DNA of 64,000 nt from Pontederia crassipes (GCA_030549335.1 JAUKPH010000019.1:16690001-16754000), one strand, 5' to 3'. Counted from the first letter of the stretch, positions 37,048-50,054 are shown. The notes: generated by a model from the letters alone, not told the origin. Numbers and translations are program-made.

Positions 37048-37652
37048 CTGCAAGATAAGATTACACTAAATGTCATTTTACAGTAACAATTAAGATGAAA
37101 GATATTGTACAGCTTAAGTATATATCTAAGACCACGACTAAAATTATCTTATGATTCATGCTTGAGGCAAATACAGAAAAAGAATTGCTAGAAAGATAAA
37201 GTCACTTGCATTTAAAGTTGAAAACATACAAATTTAGAGGCCAGGAATTAAGCAATCAGAAACACAATGGAAGTTGCAAAAAACTAGAAGAAGAGAAACG
37301 GAAAAATACTAAGTCTTTCTGGTTGGTAAAGATCGAAATGGAAGTTGCTGTTACTTAAAAGCCAGTAAGACCTTGTAATGGGGCTTAACTTTTCTTTTAC
37401 AGGAGAGGATGAGTGAACAAGGAGGAGAGCTGCATGGTCCTACTGCATGAAGGGCATTTAACTCCTGAAATATGCACCTACCCCTCATGAAGTCCATAAA
37501 TGCCCACTCCCAACAAACCCTCCACTAATCTCATCAATTCCCATTGCGTTGGTGCCCCTTATTTATCTCTCCCTCCTTCCCACCACCAGCTGGGCATTTA
37601 CCAGTGCACTCGCCAACTTTGCCAGTCTCATTACTCAGCACTCCACTCCACA

Positions 37653-39319
37653 ATGACGGTAGAGAACGGGGAACCGGAGCAGCAGCAGATGAAGGAGGAG
37701 AAGCAAGAGGAGATCGTTAAGGTCTCCGGAAAGTCCATGGTCGTCCCGAAGATGGCGCCGGAGAAGCCGTCATGCCCCCTGATCACGTTCGACCTCCCTT
37801 ACATCACCTTCTACTACAACCAGAAGCTGATGCTGTACAAGCTCGACGACGTCGACGGGCGGTTCGGGGAGACGGTGGCGAGGCTGAAGGACGCGCTGGG
37901 GGCGGCGCTGGAGTGCTTCTACCCGCTGGCGGGGCGGCTGAAGCAGGACGGGGAAGGGGTGCTGTACGTGGAGTGCGAGGGCGAGGCGCTCGTCGGAGCG
38001 GAGGCGCTGGAGGCGGCGGCGGAGGGAGTCGCGGTGGAGGAGCTGGCGGAGGGGTACAACCCGGAGATCCTGCAGGAGCTGCTGCCGTACACCGGCATCA
38101 TGAACCTCGAGGGGCTTCACCGGCCGCTTTTGGCCGTCCAGGTGAGCGATCGTCCTCCCAATTTCGCACCATCTTTTTTTCTGTGCAAGAAAATTAAATT
38201 CATAATTTTTAGGTTTTTATTTTCTTTTTTAGTACATTAATATTAAAACTTCATGGCTGTGCTGAAAAAAAAAATGCAAAATTCGACTAAGCTTCCTGCT
38301 TAAATTTAGCGTAAAAAATATAATAATCAAGGCAAAACATTTTTTTTGTTCCACAAGTATAAAACACCATGTGATATTATTATCAAGTCTAACTTTTTAA
38401 TTAAATTGAGACTCATAATTTAACCTTTTAATTAAAAACTTATTTTTCGTGTGATATTCCAATATTATACCTGTGGTAATTCATAGAGAGGAAAAGTGCT
38501 TCACATATTTTTTGTATTAATTATAATATATATCCATTCTGCCTATAAGTTAAATACTTTTAAGGCTAATATTCGATATCCTATATATAAAAAAATACAT
38601 GAAAATGTTTTCCCCTTAATTTAATTGAGAACGTTTGCATTAAATGGTTTAGTTGTTGTGATGTTTGCTTAAGTCTTTGGTTGTCCATTTCACGTCATAA
38701 TCAGGTGTTCCCCTTTTATTTAATTAGGCATTATATGGAGTCATGGTGCCACTTTTTGCAACATGATATACTATGAGCCATTAATTTACGCTATAATGGC
38801 CAAAGCCCTATTTAATATTGTATTTATTTTGATGAAAATAAATTTTATATAAAAACAACTTTTAAGACAAGTGAAGATCATACAGCTGGAAAAAATGAAC
38901 TTTATGACTCATCTTTCTGATTTTCAAAGACACAAAAATATCTTATTTATGCCTTTGTTTTTTTAGTTAAATTTTTTAAATACTTATAATAAAAAAAAAC
39001 AGCATCTCAATCCAAAACTTCTATCAATAAAAACTGATTACCAAGTATCAAACCTTTGATACTTATCAACACCCATTTTTGTCAAGAAATTAGGTTATCC
39101 AACTTAATTGTTCCATCTCAAGATATAACATATATGTTTATAGCTGTTGGTGAAACATTCATTGTTGTATTTATTCATTAATTACATTAATTGCTTGTTT
39201 TTTCACGTTATAATTAAATGTTTCAACTGCTGAGACAAATATAAATAAATGTCCCACGACTCCACGAGGCATATGCAGCAGACCCATGATTAAATGCCTC
39301 CAAAGCTCCAAGCTCTACC

Positions 39320-39368
<49 letters not shown>

Positions 39369-39591
39369 GTATTACAGCAATTAATTATTTGAGGGGTTAC
39401 GTAAGTTGCTGTCCGTCACCTGTCACCACTTCATGGGGCATTAAACCAAAAAATATAATGTCCTTTAATACACGTCTCATATTTATTCATCAAACTATAC
39501 TAGAATTTACTGGCCTAATTGCCTAAAAGATATAATAGGCAGCATTTAATGTCTGACGTGTCTTTTTTTCTTAAGGCACGTAACCGAAGAA

Positions 39592-39669
<78 letters not shown>

Positions 39670-40598
39670 TGTCATATTAATTAAGAGGTTAATGAGTATG
39701 TACAGTACCCCCTTATACATCTTGAAACAAAGTATTTTTTATTATTGAATTAACATAAATATTATAATTTATCATTAAATTAATCATGTACTTCTTATAT
39801 GAAGTAATATATATTTTTGAACTAATTTGATAAAAAAAATCTCATGTAAGGCTAAATGAATTATTTATTAAATTAGTCATATTTGTTAAAATTTCTTGAT
39901 CATAACCATCAATAATCAAATATTAATTTGATAAAATTCATTATTTAACTACTAAATTAAATTAATATATAATGATTTTAATAATTTAATAAGTAAAATC
40001 AATGTTCTATACTCGGTTTAGGTTGGATGTCCTATATTTTCTCATTAATTAAAAGAGTATTCAACAACAACAACAACAAAGCCTTATCCCACTAGGTGGG
40101 GTCGGCTAAAAGAGTATTCGAATCATTATATTTAATAATCAAGGTACTTTTTAAAAAAACAGAAATTATAGAAAGAGGATTGGCATAGATCAATTTAGAA
40201 AATCAGTTATTATAGAAAAAAGATTAATAAAAATAATATTATCCTGAAGAAATAAACAATATATCATATGTCTTATTATTAAAGTTCATAAACATGATGT
40301 TGGTTTCTCTTCGACACAAATATGGAGACAACTTAGTTATGGGTGCAAAAGTCTTTTGGCATATCTATAAACTATTGCTGCTTCTACTCAACCATATATA
40401 TAACTTTTACTACGATTAAAAATTCACTTTAAACATTATAAATGAAAACATCGAACAATAAGTTTACTTATATTTTAAAGAGTGGCACTTTCGGTCTATT
40501 ACGAAAGTCTTATTATCAAATTTTAAAGTTGCTAATGCTATCTTGAATATAATTCAAACTATTAGACTTTTAATTAATATCACTAATATTGAAAATGT

Positions 40599-40634
<36 letters not shown>

Positions 40635-41706
40635 AATTTGAATTTCATTTGAATAAATAATGGTAATAAACAGACGGATCATGAGAGTGATAATGTTAAT
40701 CTATATCGTGCCAGTAAACTAATAATTTCTTCTCTCTCATATGTAATGTTCGATGTTCTTGAATAATTAAAAAATTGTAGAACATTAATCAAATAGATAT
40801 CATCTGTTTTATCCATGGCAGTTCACCAAGCTGAAGGGCGGACTGGCCATCGGCTGCGCCTTCAACCACGCCATCCTCGACGGCCACTCGACATGGCAGT
40901 TCATGTCCGCCTGGGCTGAGCTCGCCCGCGGCGCGCCCTCCGTTCCCGTCCCGCCGTTCCACGACCGCACGCTCGCCCGCGCCGTCCGCGTCCCCCTCAC
41001 CCTCCCGGCCAACCCTCAGGCCCACGAGCTCGGCGACCCCAACGGCCCATCGAAGCCCCTCGTCGCCAAGGTCTTCTCCTTCCCCGAGTCCTCCGTCGAC
41101 CTCATCAAGTCGCAGACCAACGCCGGCCTCCCGCCGGAGTCCAAGCCCCTCTCCACCTTCCAGTGCCTCGGCGCCCACGTCTGGCGCGCCGTCTGCCGCG
41201 CCCGCGCCCTGAAGCCCGAGGAGATCACCATATTCGCCATCTTCGCCAACTGCCGCGCCCGCGTCGCGCCCCCCATGCCGGACTCCTACTTCGGCAACCT
41301 CATCCAGGCCGTGTTCACGGGCACGGCCGCGGGGCTGCTGCTGGCGAGCCCCCCGGAGTTCGGCGCCGGGATGCTGCAGAAGGCGATCGAAGAGCACGAC
41401 GCGGAGGCCATCGCGAAGAGGCTGGATGGTTACGAGGCCGCGCCGAAGCTGTTCTACTACAGCGACGCCGGGGTGAACTGCGTGGCGGTCGGGAGCTCGC
41501 CGAGGTTCAAGGTCTACGACGTGGACTTCGGGTTCGGCCGGCCGGAGAGGGTGCGGAGCGGTTCGAACAACAAGTTCGACGGCATGGTGTACCTGTACCC
41601 GGGGAGGGAAGGGGGACGGAGCATCGACGTCGAGCTCACCTTGCCGGCGGAGCCCATGGAGAAGCTGGAGAAGGACGAGGACTTCCTCAAGGTAAAAGCT
41701 CAGTGA
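37653..41706 (+). CDS. DCR: BAHD acyltransferase DCR (cutin/suberin formation)
   Basis: Two exons, 37653-38141 and 40822-41706, join exactly between codons (AVQ|FTKLKGG) and give 457 aa. This matches remembered Arabidopsis DCR (DEFECTIVE IN CUTICULAR RIDGES) across its length: LITFDLPYITFYYNQKLMLYK near residue 50, NLEGLHRPLLAVQ at the junction, FNHAILDGHSTW with the HxxxD catalytic motif, NLIQAVFTGTAAGLL, NCVAVGSSPRFKVYDVDFGFG. The DFGWG structural motif reads DFGFG, as I recall for DCR. The enzyme is a cytosolic CoA-dependent acyltransferase needed to incorporate hydroxy fatty acids into cutin. The coding exons are very GC-rich against an AT-rich intron. The ATG at 37653 is the first that gives a DCR-like N-terminus; frame is also open upstream to 37500. 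Confidence 0.93.
39322..39366. repeat. (CT)n microsatellite in the DCR intron
   Basis: An uninterrupted ct run of about 45 bases. Confidence 0.95.
39592..39669. repeat. (ATT)n microsatellite in the DCR intron
   Basis: About 26 uninterrupted att trinucleotides. A similar (ATT)n run occurs at 56561-56592. Confidence 0.95.
40063..40106 (-). mobile_element. 44-bp RTE-type LINE tail insertion with 13-bp TSD
   Basis: The insert is (aac)n followed by aaagccttatcccactaggtggggtcggc. In reverse it is the same 3' tail as the LINE at 58934-59222 (ccgaccccacctagtgggataaggctttgttg). TAAAAGAGTATTC flanks it on both sides (40050-40062, 40107-40119). It lies in the DCR intron, opposite to the gene. Confidence 0.88.
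40603..40629. repeat. (AT)n microsatellite
   Basis: An at dinucleotide run near the 3' end of the DCR intron. Confidence 0.85.
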
Positions 41707-41770
41707 TACACGTAGCCCTGCATGCATGCACCCTCGCATGTTTGGGTTCCAAGAGTTACCTTTCTAGTTA

Positions 41771-42265
41771 CGTGAGATTTGGAGTTTGCTCGTTTCATAA
41801 ATTTGTTTGTTTGTAGACGTGTCATTTGTGGAGAGATTGCATGTTCTCCCGCTGGTTGCTTTCTCTTAGATTCACAACAATAATATTTGTGTATCTACTA
41901 CTACTACTTTGATGTCGTAATAGCTCTTTAATCTTTATTCGAAAGATTAGAAAGAGGGGTTACATCTTCCTTAGGCCACAATTACTTGAGGACATATCCA
42001 AAGTTTGGATACGTAGAGCTTTCCAAGCATTTGCTTGTAGTGTCTTGATTGGGTATTGGTTTCAAGCAAAACCATGTGACTTGGTATGAAACCAAGTTTG
42101 AGTTTGCTCGTGTTATAAATTAAATAATTGTTTGTAGACGTCTCATTTACCAAGAGATGCAGGTTCTCCGTTGGTTCCTTTCCTCCGTTATTGGATTTAC
42201 AATAGTCAATAATAATATTTGTGAGTGTACTACTATTTTAATTTGCTTAGAGCTCTCTTCAAATT
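41771..42265. repeat. Tandem duplication downstream of DCR
   Basis: Copy 1 (about 41771-41945) and copy 2 (about 42095-42265) share 'ggagtttgctcgt/gagtttgctcgt', 'ttgtttgtagacgt', 'gagatgcaggttctcc'-type sequence, 'aataatatttgtg' and 'agctct'. It starts about 65 bp after the DCR stop and so probably duplicates part of the 3' UTR or polyadenylation region. Confidence 0.75.
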
Positions 42266-43932
42266 TTAGTTAGAAAATAGAGAATTCTCCATCTTCATGC
42301 ATTTATTGTAGTATGTTAAAGTTCACCATTATCTGGTATTCAAGTTCACCTGGACTGATCCATATATATATATATATATATATATATATGCTCAGTTGAA
42401 ATAGATTAATAGTGTAACATAAATAATAATTAATTTTTCAATACTCAATTTGCATAAGATCATAATTAATTTCAATTTATTAAATATTCTAATTATCTTA
42501 TTATCAATTAATCATTAATATTAATCTTAATTATCAATTCCAATCATATTTGTCAATTATCGATCAAACCAATGTGAAAATTATTAAGATTAATTTATCA
42601 TCTTATCATGTAATAAAGAGAGTTTGAATGATTTATAAGAGGATGTGTATTGTCATGCATCAATAGCCAATTGTCTATACATCCCGATAGTTTCTTTCAT
42701 ATGATCCTATTGACGATCGAGAGTGAGGGACTGTAAAATAGAAACTTGTAATTTGTTGGAAGTTGTTCTCTAAGAATTCAATTAAATCATTCAAGCCCAA
42801 AGACAATAAGTACATACAGTGACACACAAATTGTATCTTTTATCTTATTCATCCTATGATGTTTATCTTTGTTTTTTTATATTTAAATAACTCCATGTAT
42901 CAACAAGGAGAACACCATAAATAATAAGAATATCGCATAAATCGATCATAATTATCATAAGCAATCAGGAAATAATTAAATTATGAAGTATGAAGTAATA
43001 ATTAAATACATATAATCTTTTGATCACAATCGTGAACAAGGCCATGAGTTGCAAATTTCATATTTAAAAGTGAATACAAGTTCTGTTGTCTGTATTTGAC
43101 ACAGGATGTATTATGTGTGGACACGGATCACATTGATTTGGCACAAGTTTTATTGTGTATGGACACAAGTTATATTGTCTTGACACTGACCATTGGTGTA
43201 TTAACACGGACTGTGACATAACTAGTCATGGTTTCCTCCTGAGGGTCATGACACCCATAGTCGTGAACTCCATAGTTGCGATATTGAGGTCACGACTATG
43301 GAGACGAGTCGTGACACCATGGTGTCCTGAACGTGACTTCCAAAACCAATATCACAAAAATAAACACACGAATTAATCTCCTTATATACTTTAGCAATTC
43401 CTTTTTTAGCAATTTGATGCCGAAAGAGAGCAATAGTGAGGAAAGGGATTTCAATGATTTAAGAGCTATTTGTAGAAGTTAATTCTATTGTAACATCTGA
43501 TTAAGCGTCTTCATTAAATTATCTGGTTTGATAAATTAGTTATGGTGGTGCATTTAGATAAAGATAGAACAATAAGAACTAAAATATGGATGTTTTACAA
43601 AAAAAAAATGGATTGAGAACTAAAATTAAAAATGCAGAACAAAGATCAAAGATACAGAACTACCACAATAAAACAACGTGTTTGTAACCAAAATAGTCTG
43701 GTGAGCATTAAGAACTGAGGTAATTTGCTCATCCGAACACCAAAATAGTTTGGCGAGCATTAAGATGTGATGGAATTTGCCCATCCAAACATCCGCTACG
43801 TTTGTACAATGTGGAAGAATTGTCCTAAGCTTACAAGAAATCCTCTGTTTGTTATACCTATAAAATACATACGAACTTGTATCCTCCTCCATTATGTATG
43901 AATGCATGCCTCTGCGGTTAATATGAGGGACA
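42266..43932. other. Intergenic between convergent DCR and HCF106
   Basis: AT-rich, with an (AT)n run at 42363-42389. At about 43235-43315 a pair of inverted motifs (catagtcgtgaactccatag ... ctatggagacgagtcgtga) could form a hairpin. No coding signal was found. The end nearest 43933 should contain the HCF106 3' UTR. Confidence 0.45.
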
Positions 43933-46900
43933 TCATCTTTGATTGTCTGTGGTTTCTGATGATGATACTTGAGCATCATCTTGACTGGCTGATTCCCTAG
44001 ATTGGTTCGTAGTTGAAGCTTCTGATGTCGACGCTGATGTAATTTTCCAAATATTGTCAAGAGATTAAAAAATCAGTGTAAACACCAACAGTTGGGCAAT
44101 AACTTTTAAAAGATGCAAACCTTGTAATTGCCCTTCCGAAATGGGTCCATCAGCTGCAGATGTAGTCACTGTTTCAGGTTTGGATTCTGTTGCTTCAGAT
44201 CTGGCTACAGAAGCAGCAGCCAGCTGCTCTTCAGTAACTTTTAAGAGCTCTTCGCTAGTGTATAATTCAGCAGAAGGTTTTCCATCTGAATAAACAAACT
44301 AGGGAACATCACTTATTTTACCATAAATGCCCCAAATGCATAACAGAGAATTACTAGGATACATGAAGCTGATGACTGGATAAAATATAAGATTGGTAGT
44401 TGAATGCCGTGGTAGCAAGTTATCAATTAGTTTTACCTGAACATTACATAAAAGCAAATGACGAAGCACCATGATAATTTTATTGATGAGTTCTACAAAG
44501 ATAGAAACTCGGAAAAAGAAAAATCACAAACTATATAGCATATGTTAGCCAGTGGAATCCCAGAACTCCTTTCCTTTTAATTCTCAGAAAAATAACTTAG
44601 CAATACTTTCTTCATGAGTAAGCATGCCAAATGATGCTTAGAAATAATGTCTTCTTTCCATGTTAAAAAAAAAAAAGAAGATAGTAATATCACGGAAGAA
44701 ACCAAAAGTGTAGGAGCAGTTGCAAAAAACTAAAGGTAAAAAAAAATGTCTTTTAGTTGGTAAAGAAACAAAGTGGATGGATAATATATGGCACTATGGA
44801 TTTTACAAATAACTTTATGCCTAAAGAATTTATTATAGTTTTCCTACTATAATTGGTTAATTAGGGTATAAACAAGAAACATAAATATACATACATAGTT
44901 ACTCACTTGTGTCAGCCACAGCTGGTTGATTTTGATCTGCATATAGTGCAGATTTGTTAATGTAATTTGTAGAAGAAGGAATCTCATCAAGTCCTATCTC
45001 ACGTTCAAGGGTGCTCTTGAACTCCTTTGACACTTGCTGAAACATAATAAATAACATTTTTAGAAGTTGTTATAGACTAGGAGGTAGAGTTCAATAACTG
45101 CATTTGTAGTTCCTCTAAGTTCCTAGCGAATAATTAAATTGACAAATTAACTCTGATTGTGTTTGTATGAAACTAAACGTAACTATTGGAATTAAAAAGT
45201 TAATCATAGATTGCCTCCAGTGGGGAGTTTGAATGAAATTGAAACAAAAATATGAATCAAAATTCAAAAGACCAGTATGCCCTTGCCTAAAAAATTAGTC
45301 TATATTTTAAGCAATATGTTATATAATGATGAATAATTATCGTTTAGAAACTAAATATTGAAATATTTATTACAGTACCATTTTTTGTTATAATTGATTA
45401 ATAATTATTGTTTACTGTGATTAATTAAATAGTAATTTTAGTTAAGTTCAATTTAATAAAAAATAAATATTTCTTATTAATAATTAATGATTTACCATTA
45501 TCTTTCTATAATTTTATAAATAATTAGTATTAATGATTGACCCCATCATTTATTAATTTTGATAAGTTTAGTGTGACAAAAAGTTTTATTTTTATGTCAA
45601 TAAAGGAACCGAGACCTGACACTCATTTCCCATATTTTTGGTTCCTCAGTTTTTCTTCCATGTCTCATTATTTAGCATAACTGACTAAAATCAAGCATTG
45701 GTTCCATGATTGTCAAACATTGTCATATATAGTAACATATATCATGTAATTAGAACTTGATCTCAATGGAATTACTAGCGTGTAGACAAACCTGAAGCTC
45801 TTTAATAGTAGGTTGGAATGCTCGCAATGTCTTTCCCAAGTTCCGTGCAACCTGAAGATTATTATTAACCACAAAAAAGTTGCAGGTCATGATTGTAATA
45901 GGTTCTTATATCTGATAATTCAACTCCAAATTTGAGGACAAATTTAAGCTAAAGGCTATGTCATGCAATATTTCAGAAACATATGAACTTCTTACCTCAG
46001 CCAGACCTTTTGGACCAAATACTAGTAAAGCAACCACCCCTATGACTAAAACTTCAGGTGCTCCAACTCCGAAGAGAGACGCATAAACAGCTTTACCTCG
46101 ACATTTTTTCTTTCTTTCTGCAATACAAAAGACAAAGCACATTCACATGGAGGCTTCTAAGCTAGTGAGTTATCCTTAAGCAAACCAGGAAAATATGAAA
46201 TTGGAGTAAAATGGTCACAAGCCATATGAAAACCAAAAATTATATAAACATAAAGCACATCAGAAATTAGGACATAAAATTTCACTTGCTTTCAAACTAG
46301 TTTATAAACAATAATTGTGCACTCATGCTTCAAATATTATTGTCTTCAAAATTGGACCAGACCGGCCAGTTCAACCACGAACCGGCCACCAATCCGATTT
46401 GGTTTTCTTTTTCTCTTTTTTTCTTTTTTTGAGAGAGTTTTGGTTTTCTTTTAAAATCAGAAATAAAAAAAAAATGGATTGAACTAGCCAAATACAGTTT
46501 AACCAGTTGAACGTGTTCGATGCAGTTTTTATTTTTTTAGAAAAATAGAAAATGAAGTGTAAAAAAATGAAATGTTGAAGGAGGAAAAGACGGAACAAGA
46601 TAAGAAAAATAAAAATGGAAAGAAAGGGAAATAATTGAATGAAAAAAGATAATAACAGGAGAAATAATTGAATGAAAAAGAAAAGAAAATGAAAGAGGTT
46701 AATAGGAAAAAGATAAAAGAATAATAAAAAAAAGAGATGCCGAGCACACTCATACTGCAAAATTATAATAATTTATTATAAACATTATTATAAATATCAT
46801 TCAGAAAATAACAAAAAATTAAATTAATTTTCAATATTTGAGTAAATTATATCTAGCACTTTTGCAGTATTATTCACAATATATCTTTACAACTATAAAA

Positions 46901-47690
46901 CTAATCATATTTTAATAAAAATTCAGTCCAGCCCAGTTGGAACGTGTTCAATTGGTTGAACCATGATCGAGTTCGCATCTGGTCTGATTTTTAAAACATC
47001 ATCGAATATAATAACAGCACAGAGATCGGGCAATTTTTTTTCTTCCTTTTCCGCTTTTTTAAGATTCCTAAAGCAGAAATCTCACAACCAGATTTTCATT
47101 TTTTTTTTTTTGTCAATTTGCCGAACTTCCAATGACACCTTTATTACTGAAGGTCCTAAGTAAAGTGTTGGACGATGAATAGTTGTAACATGGTCTTAAG
47201 CATGTAGAATACCGTAAACAAACTGGGGACATAAACCTATAGCCATGATTGTGTAAACAATATTGCACAACAGAAACAATTACGGCCGTACAATCACTTC
47301 TACTACCAAAAACTCAAGCAAAGTTTGCAACTTTGCATTTTAGACCGTGAGATTCTTAAAATGGTGCACTTACGAGCTCGTCCTGACGAAATAACTTTGA
47401 AAGAAGGAAAAAGATAGCAAAATGAAGCGAACGACATCAATGAAAAATGTACCCCTGGAGTTGCGGTCGCGGCTGAGCGTGAAGGGGAGGCTCTTGAGGC
47501 CGCTCCACTGCGAGAATGGCCCGGAGTCACTAAGCTGCGAGGAGATCGAACGTCCAGGGTGAGACCTCGCGACCGCCGCAGACGAGGCGCCTACACGAGA
47601 ATGGCTGGAACGGGCGAAGAGCGAGCTCGGGCCGCGGAGGGGGTTGATCGCGGAGAAGCGGGGAGCGGCGGCGGCCGCCACAGCGGCCAT
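43933..47690 (-). CDS. HCF106: Chloroplast TatB subunit HCF106 (thylakoid twin-arginine translocase)
   Basis: Six exons on the minus strand: 47690-47453, 46117-45996, 45851-45792, 45036-44907, 44285-44121, 44033-43933. All phases agree and give 271 aa (Arabidopsis about 260). Residues 1-80 are an Ala/Ser/Arg-rich chloroplast transit peptide. Then comes YASLFGVGAPEVLVIGVVALLVFGPKGLAEV, the single TatA/B membrane helix with the conserved glutamate before it and the FGP hinge, followed by the amphipathic helix ARNLGKTLRAFQPTIKELQ and the coiled VSKEFKSTLEREIGLDEI. A Ser/Thr/Glu-rich stromal tail ends in SSSETTDNQR. HCF106 forms the Tat receptor complex with cpTatC and moves folded twin-arginine proteins into the lumen. 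A G-box lies 188 bp upstream of the start. Confidence 0.95.
45153..45727. mobile_element. AT-rich MITE-like insertion in HCF106 intron 3
   Basis: The ends are weak inverted repeats (tgattgtgtttgtatg at left; the reverse of the right end is atgacaatgtttgac), and the interior is 80-90% AT by eye. The ends resemble those of the BRM intron 6 MITE, so they may be one family. Boundaries are approximate. Confidence 0.4.
46342..46993. mobile_element. Inverted-repeat element in HCF106 intron 1 ('ccggttcaac' family)
   Basis: The left end reads aaaattggaccagaccggccagttcaacca. The right end in reverse reads aaaatcagaccagatgcgaactcgatcatggttcaacca. The interior is an A/T-rich purine tract (gaaaaagaaaagaaaatgaaag). 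Similar ends occur at 48538-49215 and in part at 51525 and 52490, so this is a repeated non-autonomous family with no coding capacity. Confidence 0.6.
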
Positions 47691-47877
47691 GGCGACCAGA
47701 TTTTGGCTGCGGATAGGAGTCGGAGCTGCGGCAGCGGCGGTGGTAGAGGTGGAATGAGGCCTTTTTTTGGCACCGTTGGGTTTGTATTTGATTGCATTTG
47801 GGCCTAAAAGGAATGGGATCAGTTGAATGAAATGACCATTAGATGAATGATGACCAGTTGGCGACCTACGTGTCAAC

Positions 47878-47883
47878 CACGTG
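47878..47883. promoter_or_regulatory. G-box (CACGTG) upstream of HCF106
   Basis: A perfect CACGTG palindrome in ccacgtgg, 188 bp before the HCF106 start codon, with a second ACGT core (ctacgtgt) 10 bp away. G-boxes bind bZIP and PIF/bHLH factors and are common in light-regulated chloroplast-protein genes. Function here is inferred from position. Confidence 0.55.
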
Positions 47884-48537
47884 GACCCAGAGGCAATTGA
47901 TGCCCCGAGTTTCTGATCACTTGGATCCATCAACACATAAAATGTGCTACCAAAGTTATTTTCGTTCATCTGGGATTGGTATGATCGAATAAACGATAAT
48001 ACAACAATATAATTTAATAAAAATATATTGGATGGAATACTATGTTGGCCATAAACAGATAAAAAGTTTTAACAAGATAAAGATCGTAAATCATACGAAA
48101 ATTTTTAAAACCTTATAAATTATAAAATTATTAATTATTAAGTTTTTCATTTAATCTAAAATCATTCGAAGAATGAAGTCACGTTCAAAAAATGTGACAT
48201 TGTTTATGACAAGATTCATGTATCATATGTGCTTTTCTTTTTGTTTCTAAAAATGTGAAAATGTATATTCATAAAATGACAAAAAGGATTATTAATAAAT
48301 TAAGTAAGGTCTGGTTATTAAATTAGGATAAAGGTCAATTGCGTAGATTACATTAAAAAAATGGTTCATTTGTTGGATATTCACTCGGATGATCGATATT
48401 CAGTACTATTAGAATCTGACTAATTAAAAATCAATGTAAAAAATAAAACAATTTTTTTATTAAACAATGACTTTAAGAATCGAACTTAAAACTTACTAGC
48501 TTTCAGCGTCTTAATGGGACACAACTTTACTAACTTA

Positions 48538-49215
48538 TCAAAATTGTATCGGGCCGTCCGGTTCAACTGCCAACCGGTCAGAAATTCAGTTCAGTTTGAT
48601 ATCAAAATCAATTTTGACACTGAAGCAGGAAAAATCGATTGCACGGATCGGTTGAACCGAGTCGGTTGAACAAGTTCAATTTGGTTTAATTCAAATTTTG
48701 AAAAATAAAATTAAAAAATGAAAAAATAGGAAAGTTAAAAAAGAAAGGAATATAAGAATAAAAAAGGAAGGAATATGATATGAATAAATTAAATAGGAAT
48801 TGAAATAAAAAAAAGGTAAGTATTTAAAATTAAAAAATTTAAGAATAAAGGAAATAAACAGAGAAGTGTTAAAAAAAGAAATAAGAATAATTTAAGATAA
48901 AATTTATTAACAAAGCATCTATCATCAATAAATAATAGATATGAAATTAATAATAATCTATTTATATTTATATGTTAATAATTATTAAAACTTTTAATAA
49001 ATAAAAATTATGTTATATTAATTTTTAATATTATTAATAGGTTATTAGTACAATATCCATATACTATATCATATAACTTATATTATATCTTTACAATTAT
49101 TATGAATAATATTATTTAAAAAAATTGGTTCAATTTAGTCGAACCCGATTAGACTGGTCCAATCATGATTCGATAAAAAGTCCGATCCGATCACCATCCA
49201 ATTCTGAAATCATTG
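48538..49215. mobile_element. Inverted-repeat element, 'ccggttcaac' family
   Basis: The left end reads caaaattgtatcgggccgtccggttcaac. The right end in reverse reads cagaattggatggtgatcggatcgga. The middle is AT-rich with gaaaaaatagg-type purine runs, like the HCF106 intron copy. Confidence 0.55.
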
Positions 49216-49479
49216 TTACTAACTAATTGTATAATCAAATTAAGTATTTAATGATTCATTTTACCGCATCCAAAATATACCTCTGACAAAACTCTTTGGA
49301 CGGCATTTGAATACTGAAATTTTCATCCATCATTCAGTCATCTCAATTCTTTTTGTATTTGAATCGAACTTTGAGCGAAATTTAAAAATTAATTGATTTG
49401 ATCGAAAAGTTTAGGCGTAGTATTTGAGTAAAAAGTATAATGATGAGAATTTGAAAATTTAATTTCATAGATAAATTTT

Positions 49480-50054
49480 AGTGGGTGTTTGGTTAAAAAA
49501 TAATAACTAAGAATATAATTTATTTTTTCTGAAGTATAAAATTATAGTAAATTAAAATATTATTTATTTATTCAGTTAAAATAATTATTTATGAAAAATA
49601 TTTTTATTAATATTATAATTTATAATTTATGAGAAATATTTTTGTTAATATTATAATTTATAATTTATGAACAATAATAATATTATAATTTATTATTAAA
49701 CATGTGTTATCAATATTATAATTTACAAAAAATATTTATATTAAGTTAAAGAATTTATTTTATAAGTTGAATGATAATATATTAATAAATAAAATAGTAT
49801 AATTGATATCTATGTAAGATAATATAAAAGTAGTTTGATGAATAATATTAAGATTAAATAGTAATTAATAATATTTTACTTATGAAAATATGATTAAGAA
49901 TTGAAAGAAAAAACAACAAAAAAAGGTCAAATTCTCGCTTCCAGCGAAACTATAAGTTCTCCCTTGGGGATAACTTAGCTTAAGTTTTAATTCTGATCAC
50001 ATTAGTTATTTGACATAACTTGGTCAAGTTCTATTGTCAAACATAGCCTAAATC
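49480..50054. mobile_element. AT-rich MITE-like element
   Basis: The left end is tagtgggtgtttggttaaaa; the right end reversed is taggctatgtttgacaatag. The body is AT-rich with repeated 'ttataatttatgaaaaatattt' segments (about 49580-49740). Probably related to the BRM intron MITE. Confidence 0.45.

Noticed and set aside
37770-38197. Long alternative frames on both strands over DCR exon 1
   Set aside because: Shadows of the GC-rich DCR exon.
40789-41739. 316-aa minus-strand open frame over DCR exon 2
   Set aside because: It is the antisense of a GC-rich coding exon. It has no domain, and the plus strand carries the conserved DCR motifs.
41163-41816. 217-aa arginine-rich plus-strand frame
   Set aside because: Out-of-frame reading of DCR exon 2; composition follows from the GC3 bias.
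46371-46760. 129-aa Phe/Leu-rich frame
   Set aside because: Translation of a purine/pyrimidine tract within an intronic repeat element; low complexity.
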